A stretch of 47,543 nt of DNA from Bacteriovorax stolpii. GTDB lineage: Bacteria > Bdellovibrionota > Bacteriovoracia > Bacteriovoracales > Bacteriovoracaceae. Under the pieces are notes generated by a model, which saw only the letters and a program-made list of their open reading frames with translations, did no database searches and was not told the origin of the DNA. The stretch covers positions 1 through 47,543 of the forward strand of contig CAMASK010000015.1 of assembly GCA_945860895.1 (NCBI GenBank), read 5' to 3'. The translations under genes and the position numbers were made by a program. Positions 32,619-40,937 of this stretch are shown one piece after another (position 1 is the first letter of the stretch; each line of letters starts with the position of its first letter).

Positions 32619-33240
32619 TTTTATTTTAATTTTAACAATGAGCTCATTATTTGCTCAAACTCGTTTCAGCTCAAAAAGCTGTCTTGATTCTAATTACAAT
32701 ATGAAGATGATTCAAAAAGGACCTCTTTTTGGTCTTTTGAAGCAAGAATTTGTAATTATTAAAAAGAATTGCATCATTCACATTACACATAAGAAATATT
32801 TACCTAAAGAATGGATTATCGATGTTTGTCGTGAACCCATACACATCAAAGTAACTTCTGCTACGGGTGTTGATGTGGCAAAAAAAGAAGCTGAGTGTAT
32901 AAACAAAGATAAGTCTCGTGATACCAGCGATTTTTGCTCACAATATTTTACTATGATGGATGTTATTCAGGATGATGGTTTAATTTTCGCTGAAGGTGAT
33001 CGCGATAATTTGAATTCTAATCATGGTAAAACTTATTGCAGCTATTTATTATTAAAAAAATATCTAAATGATTCAGTTGTTTTCAGCCGTTACACTGAAG
33101 TTCCAGATATCTTTATCGAAAAAGCCAAGGAAGTTGAGTCTCCTGCTACCCCTGCAATTCCTGAAGAATCACAGGGGAAAGGTAATGATAAAACAACTAA
33201 GACTGAAGGTTATCAAGTACAGACATCTGCTACTTTTTAA
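32599..33240 (+). CDS. small exported protein of unknown function
   Basis: 213 residues with a signal peptide (M-V-F-I-K-F...S-S-L-F-A-Q, cut near 20). The mature part has seven cysteines (including K-S-C-L, K-N-C-I, D-V-C-R, A-E-C-I, D-F-C-S and T-Y-C-S), so it is probably disulfide-bonded in the periplasm or outside. A Pro/Glu/Lys-rich tail follows. No family recognised. GGAGG lies 9 bases before the ATG, inside the upstream gene, which it overlaps by 20 bases; the two are likely cotranscribed. The 3' end overlaps the convergent PLP-enzyme gene by 11 bases. Confidence 0.75.
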   Translation: MVFIKFSFILILTMSSLFAQTRFSSKSCLDSNYNMKMIQKGPLFGLLKQEFVIIKKNCIIHITHKKYLPKEWIIDVCREPIHIKVTSATGVDVAKKEAECINKDKSRDTSDFCSQYFTMMDVIQDDGLIFAEGDRDNLNSNHGKTYCSYLLLKKYLNDSVVFSRYTEVPDIFIEKAKEVESPATPAIPEESQGKGNDKTTKTEGYQVQTSATF

Positions 33241-34387
33241 CTTTGCTGAAAGCGTATTCTAAATCAGCAATTAAATCATCGGCATCTTCTATACCAACAG
33301 ATAATCTGATCAAGTTATCAAAGATGCCGAGCTCTTCTCTCACTGCTTTTGGAATTGAAGCATGAGTCATAATGGCAGGATGATCAACCAAGCTTTCAAC
33401 TCCTCCAAGGCTCTCGGCCAGAGCGAAAAGTTTCACATTCTCAAGAAAGTTACGGGACTCTTCAATTCCGCCTTTCAAGAAGAATGTAATCATTCCTCCA
33501 AAACCTTTCATTTGAGATTTCGCTAGTTCATGCTGGGGATGTGATTTTAGTCCAGGGTAGACTACTCTCTCTACTTTAGGATGAGTTTCAAGGAAGTAAG
33601 CAAGTTTCGTGGCATTTTTTTCATGAGCACGCATTCTAATAGCAAGAGTTTTAATTCCTCTAAGAACAAGCCAGCTATCAAAAGGTGATTGACATGGACC
33701 AATGGCATTTTGATAGAAGAAAAGTTTTTCACGAATTTCATCAGAATTAAACATCATCGCTCCGCCAACCACATCCGAATGACCGTTAATGAACTTAGTC
33801 ATTGAATGAAGAACAATATCTGCGCCCTGATCCAGAGGATTCTGGAAGAAAGGACTCATAAAAGTATTATCAACCACCACAAGTGATTTTACTTTTTTCG
33901 CCATAGTCGTTATCGCCTTGATGTCAGAAATCTTAAGCAGAGGATTAGTAGGAGTTTCAAGCCAGATAAGTGCTGGTTTAAAAGTCTCTAATTCTTTCTC
34001 AAGGTTCTTTAAATTTGTGGTATCCACAAATTTATATTCATGAATTTCAGGGAACACTTTTGAGAAAAGACGATATGTTCCGCCATAAACATCATCTCCG
34101 CATAAAATCTTGGATCCTTTGGGGAGCATGTGCATGATTAAAGAAGATGCGGACAGACCACTGGCAGTTACCAGACAGTGTTTGGCATTTTCTAAAGATG
34201 CCAGGCATTCTTCAAGACGTGTTCTGGTCGGGTTGTGAGAGCGAGTGTACTCATATCCTTTGTGTTCACCGGGGGAAGATTGAACATAAGTTGAAGTCTG
34301 GTAAATAGGAGGCATGATGGCCCCTGTAACCGGATCAGGCTCACCACCGACATGGATGACTTTAGTTTCAAATTTCATTTCTTTCAT
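33230..34387 (-). CDS. cystathionine gamma-synthase/gamma-lyase family PLP enzyme
   Basis: 385 residues, the Cys/Met metabolism PLP family. Seen: Y-E-Y-T-R-S-H-N-P-T-R near residue 44, the A-S-G-L-S-A cofactor loop, W-L-E-T-P-T-N-P, D-N-T-F-M-S-P, and the Schiff-base lysine in H-S-M-T-K-F-I-N-G-H-S-D. It could make cystathionine (MetB), split it to cysteine (gamma-lyase) or release sulfide from homocysteine; sequence alone does not decide. It begins 2 bases after the gshA stop with GGAG 6 bases ahead. Being next to gshA favours cysteine supply for glutathione. Confidence 0.92.
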   Translation of the reverse strand: MKEMKFETKVIHVGGEPDPVTGAIMPPIYQTSTYVQSSPGEHKGYEYTRSHNPTRTRLEECLASLENAKHCLVTASGLSASSLIMHMLPKGSKILCGDDVYGGTYRLFSKVFPEIHEYKFVDTTNLKNLEKELETFKPALIWLETPTNPLLKISDIKAITTMAKKVKSLVVVDNTFMSPFFQNPLDQGADIVLHSMTKFINGHSDVVGGAMMFNSDEIREKLFFYQNAIGPCQSPFDSWLVLRGIKTLAIRMRAHEKNATKLAYFLETHPKVERVVYPGLKSHPQHELAKSQMKGFGGMITFFLKGGIEESRNFLENVKLFALAESLGGVESLVDHPAIMTHASIPKAVREELGIFDNLIRLSVGIEDADDLIADLEYAFSKVKK

Positions 34388-34389
34388 TA

Positions 34390-35628
34390 TTACTCCATTA
34401 ACTCTTTCAATTCATGAGAAGCGGCAAGTGTTGAGAGCCGGGCAATGACTGAATAGACCGCTTCTTTTATTTTATGATCACAATCTTGTTTGACATCAGA
34501 TAAACAAAGTTTTTGGTAAATCATCCCTTGAGAATTTAAATTTGCCTGCGTTCCTTTGAGTGGGTTGGTTCGCATAAAACCACCTGTGCTTTTCCCATTC
34601 ACCAGATAAATGGTGACTTCTGCAGGGGCATCATCATATTTTACAATAGTTTCGACACCCTCCTGAATGAGCACGGAGGTAAATTTTAGATTATTTTTTC
34701 CAACATCCATTTTATTTCGAACTTTCCTGTTCATGTTCTTGATTTCTTCGCCTGAGGAAACAACTGATATCCCCATGCCATAAGTCCCTTGGGAAGCTTT
34801 CACAAAAACCGAAGATTCTGGAGGTAGAGTTGCCAAGAGTTTATCAACTTCTTTAGCCAGTGCATCCAGGCCTTCTTTAGTATTGTAATCAACACCATCG
34901 ACAGTCGAAAAATGGGCCTGTATCAAGTCAGGATTAATGCCAAAGTTGGCCGCAAAGGCATTCGCCACATCTTTATAAAGGTTAAAATGGTGGTTTTTTT
35001 GACGTTTATACCAACCAACAAATGGAGAAGGATGAACCTGAGTCTGAATTGTTTTCCAATCAACAGGTAAAGGATTTGATTGGTCATTATTTAATACGAT
35101 AATATCAAAATCAAATTTTATTTCTGGACTCATGCTTTGAAATTTTCCATCCATGACTTGAGCTTCATGAATCAAAATATGATGCCCAGATTGAGATTCA
35201 AGCTCAAGTTTAGATGAGCCATGATCTTTAAAAAGATTTTTATCTGGAGAGAAAAGGATTACTTCTGTATCGGCCATTTCAATAGTTGCTTTTAGTTTAT
35301 GAAGATGATCTAGATAGAATTTATTTTTTGTATGAGATTCTGGCAGAAGTCCAACTCTCTTTAGATTTGGCATAACTAAATCAAATGCTTCTTTAAAGCG
35401 ATCAGCACAGTGAAGAAGATCCTTACTACAAATATTGTTAAACCCAGCTGGATACATATTGTGATCAACCGGAGCAAATTTAAATTTGCTTTCTCTTACA
35501 TCAACACTTGAAGTTAGTGGTTGTATGACCTTACTTTGTTCCTTATCTATCCACTGATTGACCTCGTTCCAGTTGTGACAAATGAACTGTTCGAGTTCAA
35601 TTTTATTTGAAACTTTATAGGACGGCAT
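34390..35628 (-). CDS. gshA: glutamate-cysteine ligase, Acidithiobacillus-type (third class)
   Basis: 412 residues. Joins glutamate and cysteine as the first step of glutathione synthesis. It belongs to the less common GshA class first named from Acidithiobacillus ferrooxidans: F-A-P-V-D-H-N-M-Y-P-A-G-F-N-N near 52-66, F-V-K-A-S-Q-G-T-Y-G-M-G-I near 283-295 (ATP loop), and V-N-G-K-S-T-G-G-F-M-R near 342-352. Its ATG lies 14 bases inside the upstream ATPase gene, so translation is coupled. No gshB is in the window. A GST is encoded at 5104-5685. Confidence 0.88.
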   Translation of the reverse strand: MPSYKVSNKIELEQFICHNWNEVNQWIDKEQSKVIQPLTSSVDVRESKFKFAPVDHNMYPAGFNNICSKDLLHCADRFKEAFDLVMPNLKRVGLLPESHTKNKFYLDHLHKLKATIEMADTEVILFSPDKNLFKDHGSSKLELESQSGHHILIHEAQVMDGKFQSMSPEIKFDFDIIVLNNDQSNPLPVDWKTIQTQVHPSPFVGWYKRQKNHHFNLYKDVANAFAANFGINPDLIQAHFSTVDGVDYNTKEGLDALAKEVDKLLATLPPESSVFVKASQGTYGMGISVVSSGEEIKNMNRKVRNKMDVGKNNLKFTSVLIQEGVETIVKYDDAPAEVTIYLVNGKSTGGFMRTNPLKGTQANLNSQGMIYQKLCLSDVKQDCDHKIKEAVYSVIARLSTLAASHELKELME

Positions 35629-36658
35629 ATGATTTCCATTTATTTGTAAGATTATTTACATGCTCCACAGGATCAAGGCTCATGACTTCCGGAAATTCAA
35701 GAACTACAGGGAAGGATGATTTCAGGATTTTTTTCAATTCTTTTTCGCGTCCATCTAACGACGCCTTTAGAGCTTTAAGATTTTTTTGTTCCGGATTCCA
35801 TTCACTCATTTCTTGTTCTAAGCACTTGTTTAAAACCAAGAAATGATCTTGATGAATAAAATGTGTCGCATGAGCTTTCATCTCAATGGCTTCCTGAGCT
35901 TTACCTTGCTCAACAGAAGTAACCAAAAACCAATTGCATTCTGATTTTGATTTCAATCTGTCTTGAAGACTTAAGCCCTTTAGGAAAGCATCTTTAGACT
36001 GATAGATAACTTGTACAGCTCGGATAAAATCTTCAATAAAATTAGCATCGGTCACATTTTGAAGATAACCAAGAAGCTTTTTTACTCCACTTGATATTAC
36101 ACGATTGATTATTCCAAACCCGAAAACTTTTTTACCAGCATTGGCCGTCTTGCTTCCAAAGTAATTGAATAATTCAATGAAGCTTTGATCAAAGAAAGAT
36201 TTTATTTTTCCTAGGCCCTCTAAAAAATCCAGGAAATGAGCTCCTGGGGGTGTATCCAAAACAATTACATCATATTTTCCAGAATCAAATTGCATCTGGA
36301 CTTCTACTAAAGACAGGATTTCATTCATGCCACCATAAGGTCGTGACAATATTTTTATAATCCGATTAGTCGCAAGATCTGGAGTATTATTTTTTTTTGC
36401 CATTCTTTGGATTGTTTTCTCTGGAGACATTAATAAGGCATCAAGCTTTATGTTATTAACTTCCACTTCAGTCACGACACCAATTGCATCACCCTGAAGT
36501 CCCAAAAGATCTTTAAGCCTACGGGCGGGGTCAATAGTAATTAAAAGCACGCGCAATCCATTGCTTGCCTGAGCAAGAGCACGAGAGGTGGCAAGAGTGG
36601 TTTTACCAACTCCTCCAGTTCCGCAAAATACTTCAAACGATTTAGTGATTATGGACAC
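35615..36658 (-). CDS. ArsA/Get3-like ATPase, paralog 1
   Basis: 347 residues, starting at GTG. The P-loop is G-T-G-G-V-G-K-T-T near 13-21, followed by T-I-D-P-A-R-R-L (about 41-48) and the switch region L-D-T-P-P-G-A-H-F-L-D-F-L near 151. Soluble, no membrane segment. The ArsA/Get3 group uses ATP to move between conformations, for arsenite efflux or for holding membrane-protein helices; no arsenic gene is nearby. The signature lysine before G-G is a threonine here. It is 9 bases after its paralog, probably forming a heterodimer. The 3' end overlaps gshA by 14 bases. Confidence 0.88.
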   Translation of the reverse strand: MSIITKSFEVFCGTGGVGKTTLATSRALAQASNGLRVLLITIDPARRLKDLLGLQGDAIGVVTEVEVNNIKLDALLMSPEKTIQRMAKKNNTPDLATNRIIKILSRPYGGMNEILSLVEVQMQFDSGKYDVIVLDTPPGAHFLDFLEGLGKIKSFFDQSFIELFNYFGSKTANAGKKVFGFGIINRVISSGVKKLLGYLQNVTDANFIEDFIRAVQVIYQSKDAFLKGLSLQDRLKSKSECNWFLVTSVEQGKAQEAIEMKAHATHFIHQDHFLVLNKCLEQEMSEWNPEQKNLKALKASLDGREKELKKILKSSFPVVLEFPEVMSLDPVEHVNNLTNKWKSYAVL

Positions 36659-36667
36659 TTTGGGATT

Positions 36668-37489
36668 TTATATGAGATTCGACAGAGAACCTACTAAATC
36701 CAACTCTATAGTCTTAGAATTTATACCTAATGAGTGTGGCAGAATGCATTGCATCTCTGCGCGGTGCTCATCAATGAGATTTTTTTCGTTTATGGCCTTA
36801 TCCCTTAACCCAGAGGGCAAATCTGAGAGATTTTGCTCAACTAATGAATAGAGGCAATTGTTAACGGTAATGCCAACTTGAACAGGAGTACGTTCTACCA
36901 AACCTGATTTGAGTTCAATGGCTTCCTGCCAGGACATTTGACTTGGCAGGCTGATGATATGAATTTTAGTGTAAGTTGGATCATTTAAACGAGACAGCAT
37001 TTTATGTGTGTCTTCAAAGATTAAACCTGATTCAAAGATATGCTGAAAATTTGTAGTGGATTCAACCATGGTCAAGGCATGTCCTGAAGCCGGGGCATCC
37101 AGAACCACTATAAGTCGAGGATTTTCCTTACCCATCTCAAGAACTTTTCCCAGATAAATTAAATAATTAAATCCTGGAACCATATTAATCAGAGCTCTAA
37201 AAAAGGGAGTTTTTACAATCCATTTAGCTATGATTTTTGAGTTGAGCCTGCGTTCAATATAACCTCTGGCCGATTCTTCGAGATCTAATGCTATTTCGCG
37301 GATACCATCAGTTTCTGTTTCGGTCGTAATATCTTTATGAATTTCACTCAGTGCTTGATTTTTAAATGTGAGATAAACAGCTTCATGATCATGTTCAACA
37401 AGATATCTGACAAAAGATTTGCTGAGCGTGGTTTTTCCCACGCCGCCTTTGCCAGTGAAAATGTAGAGACGGGCAGGAGTTACAATCAT
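36668..37489 (-). CDS. ArsA/Get3-like ATPase, paralog 2
   Basis: 273 residues, shorter than its partner. The P-loop is G-K-G-G-V-G-K-T-T, with the signature lysine intact. The switch reads V-L-D-A-P-A-S-G-H-A-L-T-M, where D-A-P replaces D-T-P. The middle region M-V-P-G-F-N-Y-L-I-Y-L-G-K is hydrophobic and could cover a client groove. A similar two-gene arrangement of unequal Get3-like ATPases is known in mycobacteria (Rv3679/Rv3680). The gene lies 13 bases after the outer-membrane protein gene and 9 before paralog 1, so the three are probably one operon. Confidence 0.87.
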   Translation of the reverse strand: MIVTPARLYIFTGKGGVGKTTLSKSFVRYLVEHDHEAVYLTFKNQALSEIHKDITTETETDGIREIALDLEESARGYIERRLNSKIIAKWIVKTPFFRALINMVPGFNYLIYLGKVLEMGKENPRLIVVLDAPASGHALTMVESTTNFQHIFESGLIFEDTHKMLSRLNDPTYTKIHIISLPSQMSWQEAIELKSGLVERTPVQVGITVNNCLYSLVEQNLSDLPSGLRDKAINEKNLIDEHRAEMQCILPHSLGINSKTIELDLVGSLSNLI

Positions 37490-37502
37490 GTTTAAATCTT
37501 CT

Positions 37503-38270
37503 TTAGAAGAGGTACATTCCGGTAATTAGTAATTTAAAATAATAACCCTTAATATCTGAGCCTTCATTCTGTTCTATGGCAAATGGCCAGTGCATTTGTC
37601 CCAATACACCAACAACATAATGTTCATTTAATCTAAGTTCAACACCGCCACCAAAATTTAATCCAAAAGTGATTTTGCGATCTGACCATTCCTGATCATC
37701 GCCAACTTTCCTCTTGGCTTGAGGAGCATAAAACCCTAGTCCACCTAAGAAGTAAGGTGAAAAATTATCATATTCAACGAAGCGCCCTTTAATTGAACTT
37801 GTGAGTCCCATCAATTTCATTCGATCATTTTTATCTTTATGCTCAGACATATGAGCATTTAAAAGTAAGTCAAATGAGTAACTGGCGGCATAGCTATAGA
37901 GTATATCGAGTGTGATTTTATCAGAGCCATTCTTAGCATAATTTCCAAGGAGGAAAGTTTCACCTAAGCCAAAGCCAAGTCCGTGCTGCTGAAGTCTACG
38001 AAGACCAGATCCAGTTTGAGAATTATTTTTAGCCGAATCATATTTTTCTTCAGACTCAAGATCATCATTCTCTTCAGATTTTACAGATTTATCTTCAAGC
38101 ATTTGCTTTTTAGTATTTGGAGTTTTGATCTTGTAGCTGGGTATCGTAGGGGGGACGCCAGAATTAACCGAAGTGGGGTCATTCACTTGCTGGGCAAAGG
38201 AAAGAGGGCTCTTAAAACAACTCATGGCCACAAGGGCCATGAGTATAATGCTAAATTTTTTGTTACTCAT
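37503..38270 (-). CDS. outer-membrane beta-barrel-like protein
   Basis: 255 residues. A signal peptide (M-S-N-K-K...S-F-A-Q-Q, about 27) is followed by a charged Pro/Ser/Glu-rich segment to about 100. The rest alternates hydrophobic and polar residues in strands (G-L-G-F-G-L-G-E, Y-F-L-G-G-L-G-F-Y, F-G-L-N-F-G-G-G-V-E-L-R) and ends in phenylalanine (G-M-Y-L-F), the usual outer-membrane insertion signal. It resembles small OmpA/OmpW-like eight-strand barrels. It starts 10 bases after phaR with AAGG ahead. Confidence 0.8.
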   Translation of the reverse strand: MSNKKFSIILMALVAMSCFKSPLSFAQQVNDPTSVNSGVPPTIPSYKIKTPNTKKQMLEDKSVKSEENDDLESEEKYDSAKNNSQTGSGLRRLQQHGLGFGLGETFLLGNYAKNGSDKITLDILYSYAASYSFDLLLNAHMSEHKDKNDRMKLMGLTSSIKGRFVEYDNFSPYFLGGLGFYAPQAKRKVGDDQEWSDRKITFGLNFGGGVELRLNEHYVVGVLGQMHWPFAIEQNEGSDIKGYYFKLLITGMYLF

Positions 38271-38280
38271 GAACCTTAGA

Positions 38281-38670
38281 TTAGTTCAGAGTAGTTGAAT
38301 TTTCCATAGAAGAATTCAAATTAGTAGCCATGAAAGGCATAGCAGCTTCAGTAGCGGCAGGAACTTCGAAAGTGAGGTTCAATTTGCTTTCTAACGCTTG
38401 GATGTAGCCAGTAAGAGTGCCTTCTTCAGAGCGGATTACGCGCTTAAGAAGTTCAACGTTACCTGGCTTAAGAGACTTTCTCTCTTGATCGAACAAAAGT
38501 TGAATCTGAGTCATATAAGTGATGTCGTTCTTAGACTTATTATCGATCACTTGGATTTCGTGACCTTCGCGAACGATCTGAGCGATCTCTTCAAGAGTTA
38601 CGTAGCAGCTTTGGAAAGTGTCGTAGAGCTTGCGGTTCTGGTAACGCTTGATGATACGTACGTCTTTCAT
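38281..38670 (-). CDS. phaR: PhaR-like polyhydroxyalkanoate synthesis regulator DNA-binding protein
   Basis: 129 residues. The N-terminal 65 residues match the PHA accumulation regulator DNA-binding domain: I-I-K-R-Y-Q-N-R-K-L-Y-D-T, Y-V-T-L-E-E-I-A and I-Q-V-I-D-N-K-S-K-N-D-I-T. A helical C-terminus rich in Ala/Met/Asn follows. ATG 38670 is chosen because AGGGGA lies 6 bases before it; the longer frame from 38700 has no ribosome site. Codons are strongly biased to ATC, AAC, TAC, TTC and CGT/CGC, unlike neighbours, suggesting very high expression. No PHA synthase or phasin gene is near. First gene of the six-gene minus-strand run. Confidence 0.92.
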   Translation of the reverse strand: MKDVRIIKRYQNRKLYDTFQSCYVTLEEIAQIVREGHEIQVIDNKSKNDITYMTQIQLLFDQERKSLKPGNVELLKRVIRSEEGTLTGYIQALESKLNLTFEVPAATEAAMPFMATNLNSSMENSTTLN

Positions 38671-39059
38671 GTTAATTCCCCTATTTGTGGTTATACCCAT
38701 TTAAATCATTTTAAAGGTATATTTGTTAATTAGTTTCGAGCGAGAAGCTAGGCACAAAGAACTTTTGTTTTTGCGCACTGGCGACATCACAAACGATTCG
38801 GGGTGGTTTTACTAATCCCCACCAAACAAGTCAACTCGTTCAGTCAAAAATAATTCATTAGGAAAAAAATTTATCCTTAAGACGGTAATTTTTTCCCTTT
38901 TGCCTTGAGGTGTGTTCCATAAAATTAGATACTTACGTATTTTTCCTGTGGCTTGCTGAGAAGCGCGTTAAAAATCTATATTCCTAAAAAAGCGGGGCTC
39001 GTATGCCGATTAGATCAAAAAGAGGTTAATCGAGTGACCTCTGATCAGACAGGATGCCC
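38671..39059. other. 389-bp divergent intergenic region
   Basis: Between the divergent phaR and TPR-lipoprotein genes. No convincing small gene or structured RNA is seen. It must contain both promoters. A sigma-28-like match lies at 38985-39012, and a short imperfect hairpin (GGTGG...CCACC) lies around 38812-38834. Probably room for regulator binding. Confidence 0.6.
38985..39012 (+). promoter_or_regulatory. candidate sigma-28 (FliA-type) promoter
   Basis: TAAA (38985-38988), 16 bases, then GCCGATTA (39005-39012); the E. coli consensus is TAAA, 15 bases, GCCGATAA. The start would be near 39018, about 40 bases before the TPR lipoprotein ATG. One mismatch and one extra spacer base make this tentative. 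Confidence 0.35.
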
Positions 39060-40910
39060 ATGAGAGCTTGTTTATTTTTAGTTCTTCTATCTCTACCAAT
39101 CAGCTTTATGAGTTGTTCCCATCTTCCTGATCACCAAGATAAATACACTGATCTAACTCCTGAGCAAATGGAAAGACTAAACAAAGATGCACTGACGATC
39201 GCATCAGGAAGACTTGAACAAATGGTTGCTCAGGCCAAAACGAATCAACAGGCAACAAATTATTTAGCGAGTGATCTTTTTCTCAAAGCTAATATGTCAT
39301 TACTGGAAGGTGATCATACAACGGCTGCGGTATTGTTTAAATACGTTAGTGAACTTGCTCCGACAGATGAATTTATTCAAAAAAAATATGCCATTAGTCT
39401 AATTCGCATTGGTAGTTTGGAAGAATCTCAGATCGTATTAGAAAAAATTTATAAGAATTCTGGAGAAGAAAAAGTAGGGATGATTTTAGCAGGTGTTTAT
39501 ACAGGTCTTGATAAAGAAGATAAGGCATGGACTCTCTATAAAAAACTTTTAGCCCAAAATCCTGAAAATGAAGACGCCTGTATCTTCTTAGGGAAGGCTC
39601 ATGCTTTAAAAAAACAATTGGTCAAAGCAGAGAATCAGTTAATTGATTGTGCTAAAAAAAATCCTAAGAGTGGGATTTACGACTATTATCTTGGCAAATT
39701 AAGCATTGATCAGGGAAAAATTGATAAGGCAGTTAGCCATTTTGAGAAGTCACATAAGAAGCAGCCAGGGCTCTCTCAGGCAGTGAATGCATTGGGAATT
39801 ATATATGAAGAAAAAGAAAAATTTGCAGCAGCGATTAAAATCTATAAGAAGCATTTAGAAGTTAGTCCAGATGATACTTCCATCCTGAATAGAATCGTGC
39901 AGGTTCTGTTCAATCAAGAGAAATATCAAGAAGTAATTCCTTATGCAGAACAATTAATAGACATTGAACCAGATAATTTGAATTTGAAAGTTAAGCTTGG
40001 TGTTCTTTATACTGATGCAAAAAAATATAATGAAGCCATTTCAATTTTTAAAGATCTCCTTAGCGCTGCCCCTCAGTCTGATAAAATTCTCTATTATTTA
40101 GGAGCAATTCATCAGGAAATGGATCAATTGGAAGAATCAATTGAATATTTCAATCAAATCCCTTCAAGTAGTGGCCTCTATACAGATAGTTCGGTTCAAA
40201 TGGCAACAATGTTATCTACTCTTGCTCAAAATGAGCATTCAAAGGAAGAAGGTACTAAAAACCAGGTTAAGTTTTTGACATTTATTAATAAGAATCTGGA
40301 AGATCACAAGGACCTGCAAGTTGAATTTAGTGTCATCAAGGCTGGTTTTTATGAAGCTACAAATCAGTTTAGAAAAGCTATGGAAACTCTGATGGTTGTT
40401 CAGGAAGAAAAAAAATTTTCAACACAACATAAATTTTATCTCGCCAATCTTTATGAAAAAGAAAAAAAGTTTGATGAATCAACAAGTCTTATAATGGGTA
40501 TTATCGAGAAAGAACCTAAAAACGCACATGCCTGGAATTTTCTGGGATATTCAATGCTGGTTCGCGGAAATGAATTAGATCGAGCCTATGAATATATACA
40601 GAATGCCCTTAAGATTAATCCTGATGATGGGTATATTCGTGATTCGTTAGGCTGGTATTACTATAAAAAAGGCGATGTCAAAAAAGCTCTCTCTGAATTA
40701 CAAATTGCTCACTCTAAGGTCCCTGATGATATTGAAATTTTAAAGCATCTGGCAACTATTCATACAGAGCTCAAAAATTTTGTAAAAGCTAAATCGTATC
40801 TAGAGACTGCCCTGAAATATGTTCGCCTGTCTTATGATCGGAATGAAATTATGGCCACTCTTGAAAAGCTAGAAACTGATCGTATTCCTGCTTCAGGTAA
40901 ACTGGACTAA
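39060..40910 (+). CDS. TPR-repeat lipoprotein
   Basis: About 616 residues from ATG 39060 (AGGA 5 bases upstream; an ATG at 39054 is too close to it). The signal peptide ends in a lipobox F-M-S-C19. The rest is a chain of roughly ten to a dozen tetratricopeptide repeats, e.g. A-W-N-F-L-G-Y-S-M-L...A-L-K-I-N-P-D-D and D-S-L-G-W-Y-Y-Y-K-K-G-D. It should act as an envelope-anchored protein scaffold. The last repeats resemble bacterial outer-membrane TPR lipoproteins; the partner is unknown. A possible sigma-28 promoter precedes it. Confidence 0.88.
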   Translation: MRACLFLVLLSLPISFMSCSHLPDHQDKYTDLTPEQMERLNKDALTIASGRLEQMVAQAKTNQQATNYLASDLFLKANMSLLEGDHTTAAVLFKYVSELAPTDEFIQKKYAISLIRIGSLEESQIVLEKIYKNSGEEKVGMILAGVYTGLDKEDKAWTLYKKLLAQNPENEDACIFLGKAHALKKQLVKAENQLIDCAKKNPKSGIYDYYLGKLSIDQGKIDKAVSHFEKSHKKQPGLSQAVNALGIIYEEKEKFAAAIKIYKKHLEVSPDDTSILNRIVQVLFNQEKYQEVIPYAEQLIDIEPDNLNLKVKLGVLYTDAKKYNEAISIFKDLLSAAPQSDKILYYLGAIHQEMDQLEESIEYFNQIPSSSGLYTDSSVQMATMLSTLAQNEHSKEEGTKNQVKFLTFINKNLEDHKDLQVEFSVIKAGFYEATNQFRKAMETLMVVQEEKKFSTQHKFYLANLYEKEKKFDESTSLIMGIIEKEPKNAHAWNFLGYSMLVRGNELDRAYEYIQNALKINPDDGYIRDSLGWYYYKKGDVKKALSELQIAHSKVPDDIEILKHLATIHTELKNFVKAKSYLETALKYVRLSYDRNEIMATLEKLETDRIPASGKLD

Positions 40911-40931
40911 GAGAGAAATTCGCATTAACAT
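40903..40931 (+). promoter_or_regulatory. candidate leaderless promoter within the TPR gene end
   Basis: TGGACT (40903-40908), a 17-base spacer and TAACAT (40926-40931), six bases before the ATG at 40938. No Shine-Dalgarno sequence is present. The -35 box overlaps the stop of the upstream gene. Confidence 0.45.
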
Positions 40932-40937
40932 ATAATC

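Noticed and set aside
35615-37489. Arsenite efflux operon
   Set aside because: No arsB, arsD, arsR or arsC nearby, and the pair fits Get3-like ATPases better.
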